NCBI GenBank assembly: GCA_002709395.1
Contig: PAQU01000098.1
Coordinates: forward strand, 1-37,845
Source: Roseibacillus sp.
Lineage (GTDB): Bacteria > Verrucomicrobiota > Verrucomicrobiia > Verrucomicrobiales > Akkermansiaceae
DNA: 37,845 nt
Direction of reading: 5' to 3'
Shown: positions 16,700 through 25,300 of the stretch, piece after piece
Layout: each line of letters begins with the position of its first letter
Position numbering within the stretch: position 1 is the stretch's first letter
Notes under the pieces: model-generated
The model's database searches: none
Told to the model about the DNA's origin: nothing
The model's input: the letters and a program-made list of their open reading frames with translations, nothing else
Translations under genes and position numbers: made by a program

Positions 16700-18196
16700 A
16701 TGAGCTATCAGGTCTTCGCCCGCAAATATCGACCCCGGACTTTCGAGGACATCCTCGGCCAGGACCATGTGGTAACCACCCTCCGGAACGCGATCGAAGG
16801 AGACCGTCTTGCACACGCCTACCTTTTTGTAGGTCCCCGAGGAACCGGAAAAACGTCGACCGCCCGTATTTTCGCCAAGGCTCTGAACTGCAGTAACGGA
16901 CCACGCCTGGATTTTGATCCGGATGAGGAAGCCTGTGTCGAGATTGCGGAAGGACGGTCCCTCGATGTGCTGGAGATCGATGGAGCTTCAAATAACGGGG
17001 TCGATCAGGTCCGGGAACTGCGGGAAACGGTTAACTACGCTCCCGCCAGCGGACGTTTCAAGATCTACTACATTGACGAAGTGCACATGCTCTCAACGGC
17101 GGCCTTTAATGCCCTCCTGAAGACCCTGGAGGAGCCTCCCGCACATGTAAAATTCATCTTTGCCACCACCGAACCCAACAAGATCCTCCCTACCATCATC
17201 TCTCGGTGCCAGCGCTTCGACCTGCGCCCGATTCCAACGGAAACCATTGCCCGGCAGTTGCAACAGATCGCCCACGCCGAAAATGTCACTCTTGAGGAGA
17301 CCGCGGCCTGGTCCATCGCCAGAGGAGCCGAGGGTGGCATGCGTGATGCGCAGTCGATGCTGGACCAGCTGGTTGCCTTCTGTGGTGAGGCGATCACAGA
17401 AGAAAACGTGCAGAATATCTTCGGGTTCACCTCCTCTGAGACCATCGCAACCCTCGCCAGCTCCATCTTCAGCCGAAATACCGCGAAGAGCATCTCACTG
17501 ATACAGGATGAGGCAGGCAGGGGCAAGGACCTCACCCAACTCCTCTCTGACTTGGCCGGCTTTATCCGTGCCCTGCTGATATCTCGGCTCAACCCTGATT
17601 CCGCTGACTCAGAAATACCCTCCGATTTCTGGGAGGGACTCGGAGAGCATGGGGAACAACTTGGAGACGACCGTCTCCTGGCCGTCCTGGATCGTCTCGC
17701 AGATGCCGATACGCGAATGCGACGCGCATCAAACAAGCAATTACATTTCGAAATAGCACTCATTCGGGCCACCCAATCTCTCGATGAAGTCCGGATCAGC
17801 GACGTCGTACGAGCCCTGGAGACAGGCAGCGAGGCAGAAACTCTCCCGGTATCCCAGGAAGACAAAGGAACCCCTCAACCAACCTCCCCGGGGAACCAGG
17901 CAACACCTCCCGGTGAATCAGAGCGCCCACCCCCGCCCCGGCGCACCTCTTCCCGCGCGCTCAAAAAAGAGCGCGGCGTTGAAAACCAGCTTGAATCTCT
18001 GATTGAGCAAGCTCCCGAGAAACGCGCCGAACCTCCAGAGCCTGCCCAACCCGAGTCGACGCCTGAAAGCTCCGAGCCTGAATCCAATACGGCCGAGGAG
18101 ACTTCTCCTCCAGAAGCTGTGGCCGAGGATGCCTTCTATGATGATCCGCTCGTGCATGAAGCCCTGAGAATCTTCAAGGGGAAACTGAAGAAGTGA
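16700..18196 (+). CDS. dnaX: DNA polymerase III subunit gamma/tau
   Basis: This is the clamp-loader ATPase that places the DnaN ring on DNA. The product is 498 residues. The AAA+ part has Walker A GPRGTGKT at 45-52, DEVHML as Walker B near 126-131, and the SRCQRFDLR sensor region. Domain III extends to about residue 360; a Pro/Glu/Ser-rich linker and short C-terminal tail follow. The zinc module is altered: Cys64 and Cys79 remain at the E. coli positions, but 73 and 76 are Asp and Glu. A run of six A with a flanking 7-bp stem at 17956-17975 could allow slippage to an in-frame TGA at 17980. The gene sits 10 bp after the ABC ATPase gene. Confidence 0.96.
   Translation: MSYQVFARKYRPRTFEDILGQDHVVTTLRNAIEGDRLAHAYLFVGPRGTGKTSTARIFAKALNCSNGPRLDFDPDEEACVEIAEGRSLDVLEIDGASNNGVDQVRELRETVNYAPASGRFKIYYIDEVHMLSTAAFNALLKTLEEPPAHVKFIFATTEPNKILPTIISRCQRFDLRPIPTETIARQLQQIAHAENVTLEETAAWSIARGAEGGMRDAQSMLDQLVAFCGEAITEENVQNIFGFTSSETIATLASSIFSRNTAKSISLIQDEAGRGKDLTQLLSDLAGFIRALLISRLNPDSADSEIPSDFWEGLGEHGEQLGDDRLLAVLDRLADADTRMRRASNKQLHFEIALIRATQSLDEVRISDVVRALETGSEAETLPVSQEDKGTPQPTSPGNQATPPGESERPPPPRRTSSRALKKERGVENQLESLIEQAPEKRAEPPEPAQPESTPESSEPESNTAEETSPPEAVAEDAFYDDPLVHEALRIFKGKLKK
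17956..17975 (+). other. Possible slippage signal in dnaX: A6 run inside a stem-loop
   Basis: CGCGCTC and GAGCGCG form a perfect 7-bp stem around six A at 17963-17968. The heptamer AAAAAAG matches the E. coli dnaX heptamer in sequence but not in phase: codons read CTC AAA AAA GAG. A shift to the -1 frame after Lys423 adds four codons and meets TGA at 17980-17982, giving a product of 427 residues, close to E. coli gamma. Transcriptional slippage by one extra A would give the same frame. Confidence 0.3.
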
Positions 18197-18378
18197 ACCC
18201 GAGCCTCCCGGACCCGCTGATTACACGCCTTCGCTCCCCTGTTCCCCCCGCACTACCTCTCTCAAACCCCTTCTTCCAGAAGCCATCGGAATCAAACCCC
18301 CTCGATTCAATCCTCCTTCCCTGTGATTTCAACTTCCAGGCAATCCACCCAACCCGGATGCTTGGCGCCTCCAACTGA
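18193..18378 (+). CDS. Possible small gene filling the dnaX-polX gap
   Basis: A GTG-started open frame of about 60 codons begins in the overlap tGTGA with the dnaX stop and ends in TGATG, its stop sharing one base with the polX ATG at 18378. It therefore fills the gap exactly, as translationally coupled genes do. About two thirds of codons end in G or C, similar to its neighbours. The predicted product is Pro/Leu/Ser-rich with one Cys, no signal peptide, no membrane helix and no motif I recognise. It may equally be a chance open frame in a GC-rich spacer; composition alone cannot decide. Confidence 0.3.
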   Translation: MNPSLPDPLITRLRSPVPPALPLSNPFFQKPSESNPLDSILLPCDFNFQAIHPTRMLGASN

Positions 18379-20138
18379 TGCTCATGCCTGAGGTTACTCG
18401 TGATCACCTTGCTGAAGTTCTCGAGGAAATCGCCCTTCTTCTGGAGCTCAAGGGAGAAAATCCGTTTAAGATCAGAGCCTACCGCAACGGTGCAGAGGTT
18501 GTAAGGTCCTTTGATGGCGATATCGTAGCGCGGGCAAAGGAGGATCAACTCAAGGGAATCAAGGGCATCGGTGATGCTCTTCAGCAAAAACTTCACGAAC
18601 TTGCATCCAGCGGGCGCCTGGCCTTTTACGAGGACCTCAAGGGTGAGTTCCCCGCTGGGCTTTTTGAACTCCTCGAACTTCAGGGACTCGGCCCCAAGAA
18701 GGTAAAACTACTCTACGATGAGCTTTCCATCGCCTCCCTCGGAGCGTTAAAGCGATCCTGCCAATCCGGTCAGGTGGGACAATTATCAGGGTTCGGTAAA
18801 AAGACCGAAGAAAAGATTCTCTCTGCCATTGAGTCCCATGAACGTTTTTCGGGGCATTACCGCCTCTCCGAGGTAGCCCCCGATGCGGAGCGCATTCTTG
18901 ATCTTCTCAGACAGCATCCGGATACAAGCCGGGCAGCGATTGCGGGATCTTACCGCCGCGGCAAGGAAATCCTCCACGATCTCGACTTCCTCGTAGCAAC
19001 CCAGAACCCCGCCACCCTTACGGATTTTTTCACTACGACCGAGGGGGTCCGGGAAATCATTGCCCATGGAGAGACCAAGGCTTCCATCCGCCTCGAGAAC
19101 GGACTTCAGTGCGACCTCCGCGCTGTTTCCTCCAGTGAATGGCCATTTGCTCTCATGTATTTCACCGGAAGCAAGGAGCACAATGTCGAATTACGCTCCC
19201 GGGCCCTAAAGCAGCAATTGACCCTGAATGAATATCATCTGCAACCGGTAAAGGACGCAGACCGCGATGACCCGACCCCCGCAATCAGCGAAGAGGCCGA
19301 CATATACGACAACCTCGGGCTTCAGTTTATTGAGCCAGCTCTCCGGGAAAATCGCGGGGAGTTTGACGCCGCAGAGGAGGGCTGCCTTCCCCGTCTCGTC
19401 GAACAGGAAAACCTGCGTGGAACCTTTCACAATCACACGACCGAGTCTGATGGTCGCTCGACCCTGGCTGAAATGGCGAACGCCGCACTGGACTTGGGAC
19501 TCTCCTATTTGGGCATCTCCGACCATTCCAAATCCTCCTTTCAGGCCAACGGACTTGATGAAGACCGTCTCTTGAACCAAATCGAGAGTATCCGCTCCCT
19601 GGACAAAACCCTCCCTGACCTCGATCTCTATGCCGGTAATGAAGTGGATATTCTTCGTGATGGAACCCTTGATTTTGAGGATAGCATCCTGTCTCAACTG
19701 GACTACGTAGTCGCTTCCGTCCACGCCTCCTTCAATCTTTCAGAAAAGGAGATGACCAAACGCCTTATCAAGGCAATGGAGAACCCCCATGTAACCATGC
19801 TGGGCCATCTCAGCGGGCGACTCCTCCTTCGGCGGGAAGCCTATGCCGTGAACCATGAAAAGATAATCGACTGCGCAGCCGAGACTCGGACCGTTATCGA
19901 ACTCAACTGCTCTTCCCAGCGAATGGATATGGACTGGACCTGGTGGAAACGTGCCCGGGACAAAGGTGTGAAATGCTCCATTAATCCCGATGCTCACCAT
20001 GAGGATGGGCTCCAAAACCTCCATTTCGGTGTCCGGATCGCCCGCAAAGGCTGGCTGCGAAGGGAAGACATCCTCAATTGTCTTCCTGCTGGGGATATAC
20101 GGGAATGGCTGAAAACCCCTAAGGATAAGCGAACGTAG
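18378..20138 (+). CDS. polX: Family X DNA polymerase with PHP nuclease domain
   Basis: A gap-filling repair polymerase with 3'-5' exonuclease activity from its PHP domain. It has 586 residues, the normal bacterial PolX length. An N-terminal 8-kDa-like domain carries helix-hairpin-helix segments (GIKGIGDALQQKL; LQGLGPKKVKLLYDE; SGFGKKTEEKIL). The nucleotidyltransferase core has GSYRRGKEILHDLDFLV from about residue 190, with the metal-binding Asp-x-Asp pair. The PHP domain begins near 347 with GTFHNHTTESDG and continues through ISDHSK, ASVHASFN, LGHLSGRLLL and NPDAHH, which supply the metal ligands. ATG 18378 or 18384 may be the start. Confidence 0.96.
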   Translation: MLMPEVTRDHLAEVLEEIALLLELKGENPFKIRAYRNGAEVVRSFDGDIVARAKEDQLKGIKGIGDALQQKLHELASSGRLAFYEDLKGEFPAGLFELLELQGLGPKKVKLLYDELSIASLGALKRSCQSGQVGQLSGFGKKTEEKILSAIESHERFSGHYRLSEVAPDAERILDLLRQHPDTSRAAIAGSYRRGKEILHDLDFLVATQNPATLTDFFTTTEGVREIIAHGETKASIRLENGLQCDLRAVSSSEWPFALMYFTGSKEHNVELRSRALKQQLTLNEYHLQPVKDADRDDPTPAISEEADIYDNLGLQFIEPALRENRGEFDAAEEGCLPRLVEQENLRGTFHNHTTESDGRSTLAEMANAALDLGLSYLGISDHSKSSFQANGLDEDRLLNQIESIRSLDKTLPDLDLYAGNEVDILRDGTLDFEDSILSQLDYVVASVHASFNLSEKEMTKRLIKAMENPHVTMLGHLSGRLLLRREAYAVNHEKIIDCAAETRTVIELNCSSQRMDMDWTWWKRARDKGVKCSINPDAHHEDGLQNLHFGVRIARKGWLRREDILNCLPAGDIREWLKTPKDKRT

Positions 20139-20193
20139 AGAATACCAATTCCCTCTTTTCGAGGCTGGAGTCCTGTCGTATGGTCATGGGCGC

Positions 20194-22296
20194 ATGACCC
20201 CCCTGCGATCCTTCGCTTGTGGCATCCTGACCACCGCCGCAGCCGTCTTCCTGTGCCTGCCACTCAGCGCGCAGGCTCCGGTTGCATTCAAGCCTTCGGA
20301 TATCTACTTCCAAGCTTGGCTAACCGTGCGAGATGCCGAGAAGTCTGAAAAAGAGGGGAATTTTCTTGAGGCATTTAATCGCTACGACAAGGCCAGGCAA
20401 CTCTTCGAATCCGTCGCCCTCTCCAATCCGGAGTTCAAGCCCGACCTGGTTAAAAGCCGCAGGGAATCAACTACCCGGGCGATGAGCGCGATTCGAGACA
20501 AGGCTATCGCCGAGCAGAACCAAAACGCCAGTCGAACGGGTGACCTTGTCGAGAGCGGAAATCTTCCTCCTGGACAGAAAACCGACCTTGAAATCCCCCG
20601 GCTCAGCAAAGAAGAACAGAAGAGGGTCGACGCCCTCCAGAGGCAGATAGCTCAATATCGCAGTGAACTGCAGAAAGCCCGCTCGGACCGGGATGCGAAC
20701 GCCGTGCGCCTTCGGGAAGCTCTTCGCCAACTCGAAGCAGAACGCGACAGGGTGGCACGAGCACCGGTGTCCGGCCAGCTCCAGGACCTCAATCGCCGCA
20801 TCCAGAAAGTGGAAAGCGAAAGGGATGCCATGTTCCAGGCCCTCAGGGACAGCCGTGCCGAGCACAAGAAGGTCCTCACTCAACTTGCTGCGGCCAAGAA
20901 CGATTCTGCCAACGCCCAGAAGCGGGCAGCCGATCTCGAGGAGGTCGTTAACGTCCAGCAATCTGCAGCCAAGGAAGTAGTTGCAGGTCTGAGACGACAA
21001 CTCAAGGACCTGAAGGATGCCCTTGCAGAGAAGGACCGTAAGTATGTGGCTCTTGAAACCCGCACCGCACAACTGGACAGGCAACTCGGAGAGGCCCGCG
21101 ATCAGGTCCGGGAACTCCGTAGTGAAAGAGATGCCCTGCTTCTGCAGCGCGATCAGATGGCTGCTCTCCTCAAACTCAACGAAAGCGAGCGAGTTCAACT
21201 CCTCATCAAGCAGAATATGGACCTCGGTCGGGACCTCAAGACTGCTCGTGACCGCCTCAAGACCCTGCACTCTGACAACAATGCCACCAAGGACCAACTC
21301 ATAGAAGCCAAGCGCGATCTCGCCCAGGCAAAGGGACGAATGATCGACTTTCAACGGGAAAATGCCTCGCAGAAAAGACGCCTCGAAGCGATGGAAGATC
21401 GTCTTCGTGCCGCAGGCACCGAACTTGGGAGCGCACTCGAGACTGGCAAACCGGACACCAAGTCACGCGAGGAAATGGAGATGCTACGAGACATCATCTC
21501 ACGGCAACTCCGAATCCAGGAGCACCGCCGAAGCGCCAAGGATGCTGTCATGACTGAAATCCGGAAGATCGGACAACAGAATGGACCTCTTGTTGATAAT
21601 ATCCAGGGGCTCTTTGAGCAGGAACTTCAACTGACCGCCGAAGAAAGCCGTCTCATCGCAGAGTTCAAAATTGACGATGATTTCATTTTTGACGATCGAC
21701 CTCAAGAACACGAGGTCGCCAACGCCTCCAAAAACCTCCAACAGTCCATTTCAATCAAGGACCAACTCGCCAGGCGCGCATTCGCTAACGGTCGCTTTCT
21801 TGCAGCCCGCGAGGTATTCGAATCTATTTTAGACCAACATCCCGGACACGTAGAAACCATGCTCAACCTCGGGGTGGTTCACGTGAAGAACGAGGACATT
21901 CCCCTTGCCGTCTCCTCTTTCAACGATGCTCTTGTCATCCGGGGTGACAACCTTGCCTTCGCCCACTTCATGCTCGGGGTCTGTCATTACCGCCTTTCCG
22001 ACCTGGACAATTCCAGGCAGAGCCTGAAACGCGCCGTAGACCTCGATAACGAAAATGCCAAGGCATACGTATTCCTGGGAAATGTTGCGGGACGCGAAAA
22101 TCTCGATGACGAAGCAGAGGCTCACTTCAAGACAGCCATCCAGATAGACCCCACGCTTTCCGATCCCTACTACAACCTTGCTGTGATCTACCTTCGGAAG
22201 GGATTGAAGAAGGAGGCCCTCAAATTCTATCAGGAAGCTCTCAAGCGCGGAGCCGACCCCAACCTGGAATTCGAAGCCAGCCTTGCCTTGAATTGA
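20194..22296 (+). CDS. Exported coiled-coil and TPR protein
   Basis: A 700-residue protein of unknown role. The signal peptide (about 1-27) ends in LPLSAQA. A helical region around 30-90 looks TPR-like (EKEGNFLEAFNRYDKARQLFE). Residues about 140-415 form a long coiled coil rich in Glu, Lys, Arg and Leu. A short linker follows, then from about residue 525 at least four tandem TPR units (ANGRFLAAREVFESILDQHP; NSRQSLKRAVDLDNENAKAY; DEAEAHFKTAIQIDPTLSDP). Such proteins act as scaffolds in envelope complexes; no catalytic motif is visible. The gene faces the alpha-2-macroglobulin gene with only 34 bp between the stops. Confidence 0.85.
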   Translation: MTPLRSFACGILTTAAAVFLCLPLSAQAPVAFKPSDIYFQAWLTVRDAEKSEKEGNFLEAFNRYDKARQLFESVALSNPEFKPDLVKSRRESTTRAMSAIRDKAIAEQNQNASRTGDLVESGNLPPGQKTDLEIPRLSKEEQKRVDALQRQIAQYRSELQKARSDRDANAVRLREALRQLEAERDRVARAPVSGQLQDLNRRIQKVESERDAMFQALRDSRAEHKKVLTQLAAAKNDSANAQKRAADLEEVVNVQQSAAKEVVAGLRRQLKDLKDALAEKDRKYVALETRTAQLDRQLGEARDQVRELRSERDALLLQRDQMAALLKLNESERVQLLIKQNMDLGRDLKTARDRLKTLHSDNNATKDQLIEAKRDLAQAKGRMIDFQRENASQKRRLEAMEDRLRAAGTELGSALETGKPDTKSREEMEMLRDIISRQLRIQEHRRSAKDAVMTEIRKIGQQNGPLVDNIQGLFEQELQLTAEESRLIAEFKIDDDFIFDDRPQEHEVANASKNLQQSISIKDQLARRAFANGRFLAAREVFESILDQHPGHVETMLNLGVVHVKNEDIPLAVSSFNDALVIRGDNLAFAHFMLGVCHYRLSDLDNSRQSLKRAVDLDNENAKAYVFLGNVAGRENLDDEAEAHFKTAIQIDPTLSDPYYNLAVIYLRKGLKKEALKFYQEALKRGADPNLEFEASLALN

Positions 22297-22330
22297 TCCA
22301 AACCGGACCTTATCCAGTCGAAAGCGCCCC

Positions 22331-25300
22331 CTAATTGTCTCGGTCCCTCACGAGAATCTTCATCTCATCCGAGTTAGCCCGCAATTCCGGCGCATACATC
22401 GCCTGCGCCCTGGTCGGCAGAGCACTGAATCTTCCCGGAACCTCTGCCCGGAGTCGGTAGCTTAGATTATGGCGCCCCCTTGGAAGGCTTCTCACAAAGA
22501 GAGCAACCTTCTCATCTCGATACTCAACGAAGGAACTCATGCCGCCCCCATGGTTTTGGCCGCTGCGAAGTTCCACCGCCTCCAGACCCGCAGCCTTCCA
22601 GTCTTCAAAGACCATATAGCTATAATCATTCTTGCTCTCCACTGACAACTCAACCTCGATAAGATCCCCGCTCTCAACGGCGTCACCAACCTCCAATTTG
22701 ATCCGTTCGTATTTCTCTCGGCGCTGCCTCAGGGCCTGACCTCTCGCTCCCGCCACATCTTCAACTTCCTCGACGGGCACGAGCTTATAGAAGGAGCGAT
22801 CAACTTTAACTTCAAGTCCGGCCTTTCGCAGGAACTTCTCCTTGCTGAAGACCGTTAGGTAGACATTCGCGTAAAGCGGGCCGTCGCCCTTGCGACGCAA
22901 TTCCACCCTGTGTTTTCCGGTCCCAACCGCATCCCCTCCCACCATGGCCATGCCATCGAAGCTGAAGAGATTTTCCTTCGAGATTTTCACTGTTTTGAGA
23001 ACCTTTCCATTGAGAAGCACCTCCACTTCCATCTCGGGGCCAGCCTCCTTGCTTTCCCTCAGATAATCCGCGATTCCTTCGATACAGTAGGCTGTGTCAC
23101 GCGTCGAATTCCAGTAAGTGGCGTGCTTTCGATTATTAACGAGATACTTGACCAGACCACTTGCCTGAGGACTTTCTGGCTTTGCGACTGCCAGCAACTT
23201 CAGATACCAGGCGTGTGCTTCAAATTCACTGCCGTACCACCGCCACCAGTAGCCTCCGTTTCCCAGTTCCAGCCAAGCAGTCTGGTTCTCCTTATCCACC
23301 TTCAGAAACTGCTCAATATTCCGGATTACCGCATCTCGCTTCTCCGCATCCCCGGTCCGATGTAACTCCAGCCCGAGAAGGCACTTCCCGTAAACAGGGA
23401 GCTCTACCTTGTCGCGCAGGAGAAACCCGAGCATCTCCTCATGCTCAACAGTCGCCTCTCCCAGCACTCGCCTGACAAGCGCATCCAGGGCATCTGCCCG
23501 CTGTTTTGTCCTCTTCTTACGCTTTTTCCACATCCGGATCATCTCCGCCTGCCCTGACTCATGCTTTCTCAACCATGAGACCCCCCGCTGGAGCATATCA
23601 TCCGGAATCCTTGCACCGTTTGCCCTCGCAAGCGTCAATCCATGCACCACCACTGCCGTGGTATGTGGATAAGATCGTTGCGCGTAGGCACTGAACCAGC
23701 CCCAGCCCCCATCCCTGTTTTGCATCTCCCCCAGACGCTTCACCCCCTTGCGCACCATTCTGTCTACCTCGTCCTTATCCCAGACCGGATTCCCCTTCCC
23801 CTGTCTCCACTGCGCTGCCCGGGCAGCAGCATCTCCAATCTCCCGGGGGTTCAGGTTCGCCCTCTTGTTCTTCACCTCATTGAGATCAATATCGATATCC
23901 TGCAGAAGTCGCTGGGTAATCACCGCTGGGACGAAGCGGTTCACGGTCTGCTCCGTGCACCCGTAGGGGTAGTTCGCGAGGTATGGCAGCGCATCAACCA
24001 TCGCCCCCGCGATCGTTGGCGAGTAACGAATCTCGAGACGAGTCTGCTCCGACTGACGCTCCTCGGGAACCTCGAAATCGATCGCCACAGCCTCTTCGCC
24101 CCGCCGGAGAGCCCGGCTCCACGATTCTGTACGGAGCATTCCATGAACGTAAACGGGAAAGCTCATCTCCATCGCGTCAGAATCGTCTCCCGCATCAGGA
24201 ACTTCATCTCCTCCCAGCGAAACGGCCTTCATTCGGACCACAACCTCTCCCTCCCGAATCGCGACTGCCTTCCAATCCACTCTCCTTTCGCCTCCGGCCG
24301 GTATGATTACCCGGGCAACACCGGGGCCCGGAACCTCCATTGTCCCTCCTTCCACCTCAAGGGACACATCAACCTCCCTGGCTTCCTCATGGTAATTGTG
24401 CACCACCGCGCTCAGGACAACTTCGTCGCTTTCAACGAAAAAGCGTGGCGCCTGCAACCGAACAATAAGATCCTTGCTGGTTATCACTTCCGCTACCCCC
24501 TCACCCACCCGGGTTCCGTGCCCCAAGGCCCAGACCTTGACTTTCCATGTCGTAAGGTTGTCGGGATACTCCACCTCGATTTCGGCCTCTCCCCGCTCGT
24601 TGGTCGTAATCGATCCCGCCCACTTGACCAGGTCCGCGAACTGCGATCGCACCATGACCTGTGACCTATCTCCCATTCCCTCGACACCAATACTGCCAAA
24701 GCCGCCTTTTGCCTCTGAAAGCTCTCCAGACGAAGACTTCATAAGCGACCGCTCCACAGGAGAATCTACAGAGGCATTAAGCGAAAGGGAGTCGGCCGCA
24801 ACCTGGGGAACTCGACCTCTCGCATCGCTACCGCCACTGAAGAAGACGGCACCTTCCTCGTCGGCAAGAGACCTTCCGAATCGACCAAGGACCCTCATCG
24901 TCGGCGCCTTGGTCTTACTCAGATTGCGACCCATGAATTGCTGCGAGTGACGCAGCCCATGACCGTGAAATGTACGTTTCCAGCTCCAGAAAAAGTCTCT
25001 TATATTCTGCACATTTGATCCTCCCGCAACAGCTTCGAGGCTTTTATCATAAATCGTCACCACTGTTGTTCCCCGATACGGATCTCCATTTTCGTCTTTC
25101 AGTTTCAGCTTGAGGGTTCCTTTTTCCCTCGGTTTGAACTTCTCCTTCGCAGGCAGGACCTCCACGGAAATGAGACGCTTTTCGGGAGGAATCACAATCT
25201 GGCGCGTCTCCGTCACCACAGCCCCATTAATCAGGGTGACCGCATGCACATGAATATTCGGGATATCATCACGGGTAAGTTTAATCCCTACTTCTTTCGA

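Noticed and set aside
17068-17865. 265-codon antisense frame in dnaX
   Set aside because: Ser/Arg-rich shadow of a gene with certain identity.
20467-21354. 295-codon antisense frame in the coiled-coil/TPR gene
   Set aside because: It mirrors the heptad codon pattern of the coiled coil on the other strand and has no own motif.
22297-22330. Terminator between the convergent TPR and macroglobulin genes
   Set aside because: No inverted repeat was found in the 34-bp gap.
23642-24664. 340-codon open frame on the plus strand inside the macroglobulin gene
   Set aside because: It runs antisense through the thioester region, which is clearly coding on the minus strand. Composition is Pro/His/Arg-rich as expected of a shadow frame.
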